Assembly (NCBI GenBank): GCA_051306415.1
Contig: JBPPNE010000130.1
Location: 1-8,550 of the forward strand
Source: CBDDRG01 sp051306415
GTDB taxonomy: Bacteria > Pseudomonadota > Gammaproteobacteria > Pseudomonadales > Porticoccaceae
Length of the DNA stretch: 8,550 bases
Reading direction: 5' to 3'
The position numbers and the translations under genes were made by a program. Below, piece after piece: positions 6,710-8,550 of this stretch. Numbering within the stretch: the first letter of the stretch is position 1; each line of letters opens with the position of its first letter. The notes below the pieces were generated by a model. The model saw only the letters and a list, made by a program, of their open reading frames with translations, was not told the origin of the DNA and ran no database searches.

Positions 6710-8550
6710 GTGGCACTGACACACAATCTCGGCTTTCCACGCATTGGCGCACAGCGCGAACTCAAGCAGGCACTCGAACGCTACTGGCGCGGCGAGGCCG
6801 GTCAATCCGAATTGCTGGCCACTGGCCGGGAGCTGCGCGCCCGCCACTGGCAATTGCAGGCAGACGCCGGGCTGGACTGGCTGCCGGTGGGCGATTTTTC
6901 GTTCTACGACCAGGTTCTCGATCTGTCGGCATTGCTCGGCGTGGTGCCGGAACGCTTTGGCGCGGTCGCCGGCGAGGTCGATCTGGACACCTACTTCCGC
7001 ATGGCCCGCGGCCGCGCACCGACCGGCGAACCGGCGGCGGCCTGCGAGATGACCAAGTGGTTCGATACCAACTACCACTACATCGTGCCGGAGTTTGGTG
7101 CTGACCAGACCTTCCGCATCGCCTCCAGCAAACTGTTTGACGAGGTGGCCGAAGCCCCGGCGCTCGGCAGCTCCGTCAAGTCGCCGGTCAAGCCGCAAGT
7201 CAAAGTCGTACTGCCCGGCCCGCTCACCTACCTGTGGCTCGGCCGGATCGTGGGCGAGCCCTTCGATAAGCTCAAACTCCTCGGTACGCTGCTGCCGGTG
7301 TACCGCGCCATTCTCGCGCGCCTGCGCGCGCAGGGCGTGACCTGGGTGCAACTGGATGAACCGATTCTGGTGCTCGACCTGCCCGAAGCCTGGCGTCAGG
7401 CCTTCGCCCCGGCCTACGAAACGCTGAGCACGACAGGCATTAAAATACTGCTGGCGACCTATTTCGGCGCCCTCGGCGATAATCTGGAAATCGTCAAACG
7501 TCTGCCAATCGACGGCTTTCACATCGATGCGGTGCGTGCGCCGGCGGATGTGGCGGCGCTCGCCGGCACCCTTGCCAGCCAGCAGATTCTGTCCTGCGGC
7601 ATTATCGACGGCCGCAATCTCTGGCGCACCGACCTCGATGCGGCGCTGGCGCTGCTGCAACCACTGGCGCAACGCCTCGGCGACCGCCTCTGGCTCGCGC
7701 CCAGTTGCTCACTGCTGCACGTCCCCGTCGATGTCGCCGCCGAAACCGGGCTGGACGACGACATCAAATCCTGGCTCGCCTTTGCGACGCAGAAGCTGGA
7801 AGAACTCGATCTGCTCAAGCGCTCGCTGAATGGCGATGAAGCAGGGATCACCAGTCGGTTGCAGACAGCGCGCGACGCGGTTGCAAACCGGCGGACGTCC
7901 ACCCGCATCCACCGCCCCGCGATCAAGACCCGCGCCGCCACCGTCACCGCCGCCATGGCGAGCCGCCAGCGGCCGTTCGTCGAGCGTATCCAGCAGCAGC
8001 GGCAATGGCTCAAATTGCCGGCGTTCCCAACCACCACCATCGGCTCGTTTCCGCAGACCGCGGAAATCCGCCGCATCCGCAGCGCGTTCAAAAAGGGCGA
8101 TATCGACGCGACGGTCTACGACGACGGCATCAAGGCGGAGATTGCCAACGCGATCCGCATCCAGGAAGAACTGGGTCTCGATGTGCTGGTGCACGGCGAA
8201 GCCGAGCGCAACGACATGGTCGAGTATTTCGGCGAGCACCTCGACGGCTTTGCGATCACCGCCAACGGCTGGGTGCAGTCCTACGGCTCCCGCTGCGTCA
8301 AGCCGCCGATCATCTACGGCGACATCGCGCGGCCGCGGCCGATGACGGTGCGCTGGATCCAGTACGCCCAAGCGCTCACCGCGCTGCCGGTCAAGGGCAT
8401 GTTGACGGGCCCGGTGACCATGCTCAACTGGTCCTTCGTGCGCGACGACCAGCCGCGCGCCGACACCGCGCTACAGCTCGCGCTGGCATTGCGCGACGAG
8501 GTGGTGGAGTTGGAGCAGGCCGGTATCCGCATTATCCAGATCGACGAGGC
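6710..8550 (+). CDS. metE: Cobalamin-independent methionine synthase MetE (3' end outside window)
   Basis: Transfers the methyl group of 5-methyltetrahydropteroyl-tri-glutamate to homocysteine, the last step of methionine synthesis, without vitamin B12; cytosolic. The frame is open for 613 codons and cut off; E. coli MetE has 753 residues, so about 150 are missing. The N-terminus NLGFPRIGAQRELK carries the folate-contacting RELK (16-19), and MTKWFDTNYHY follows at about 114. The second barrel begins with TTTIGSFPQT (about 441-450; Ile444-Ser446 align with homocysteine-binding Ile431-Ser433). GEAERNDMVEYF holds Glu497, equivalent to E. coli Glu484, and MLTGPVTML follows. The sequence ends in IIQIDE, about 40 residues before the zinc ligands HxC, so the metal site cannot be checked. 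GTG start with AGGGAG 8 nt upstream. Divergent from metR, its likely activator. Confidence 0.97.
   Translation, partial: MALTHNLGFPRIGAQRELKQALERYWRGEAGQSELLATGRELRARHWQLQADAGLDWLPVGDFSFYDQVLDLSALLGVVPERFGAVAGEVDLDTYFRMARGRAPTGEPAAACEMTKWFDTNYHYIVPEFGADQTFRIASSKLFDEVAEAPALGSSVKSPVKPQVKVVLPGPLTYLWLGRIVGEPFDKLKLLGTLLPVYRAILARLRAQGVTWVQLDEPILVLDLPEAWRQAFAPAYETLSTTGIKILLATYFGALGDNLEIVKRLPIDGFHIDAVRAPADVAALAGTLASQQILSCGIIDGRNLWRTDLDAALALLQPLAQRLGDRLWLAPSCSLLHVPVDVAAETGLDDDIKSWLAFATQKLEELDLLKRSLNGDEAGITSRLQTARDAVANRRTSTRIHRPAIKTRAATVTAAMASRQRPFVERIQQQRQWLKLPAFPTTTIGSFPQTAEIRRIRSAFKKGDIDATVYDDGIKAEIANAIRIQEELGLDVLVHGEAERNDMVEYFGEHLDGFAITANGWVQSYGSRCVKPPIIYGDIARPRPMTVRWIQYAQALTALPVKGMLTGPVTMLNWSFVRDDQPRADTALQLALALRDEVVELEQAGIRIIQIDE

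Noticed and set aside
6638..7672. Minus-strand open frame of 344 codons opposite metE
   Set aside because: Antisense shadow of metE, whose plus-strand protein matches MetE throughout. It would also run through the metR/metE spacer.

Overview
The window is a gene-dense, GC-rich chromosomal stretch. It most resembles a free-living gammaproteobacterium: there is a divergent metR/metE pair of the enterobacterial type, an AcrB-like efflux pump with a lipoprotein adaptor, and an RsmE-family rRNA methylase. The genus cannot be told from the sequence. I see no phage, IS element, CRISPR array, tRNA or rRNA.

Layout: five genes lie on the minus strand, reading leftwards from about 6.6 kb, and one gene is on the plus strand at the right edge. 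From right to left on the minus strand they are metR (6607-5663), an rsmE-like methyltransferase overlapping it by 4 nt (5666-4956), a short gap with a promoter and a TetR-type palindrome, a tetR-family regulator (4847-4236), an HlyD/AcrA-type adaptor lipoprotein (4198-3014), and an RND permease that overlaps the adaptor by 4 nt and runs off the left edge (3017-1). On the plus strand, metE starts at 6710 and runs off the right edge. Neither edge gene shows its 3' end.

How they work together: metR/metE is the classic module in which MetR, with homocysteine as co-effector, activates the cobalamin-independent methionine synthase. The tetR-adaptor-permease unit looks like a self-repressed efflux operon. 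A near-perfect 22-bp inverted repeat lies between the putative -10 box and the tetR start codon. No outer-membrane channel gene is visible.

Most of the window is conventional. The points most worth checking are an 8-bp inverted repeat in the metE leader that would bury the ribosome binding site, the tetR operator, the tight coupling of metR to an RsmE-like enzyme with non-canonical motifs, and a triple 12-bp repeat that gives the adaptor gene three in-frame start codons. I found no convincing new multi-gene system.
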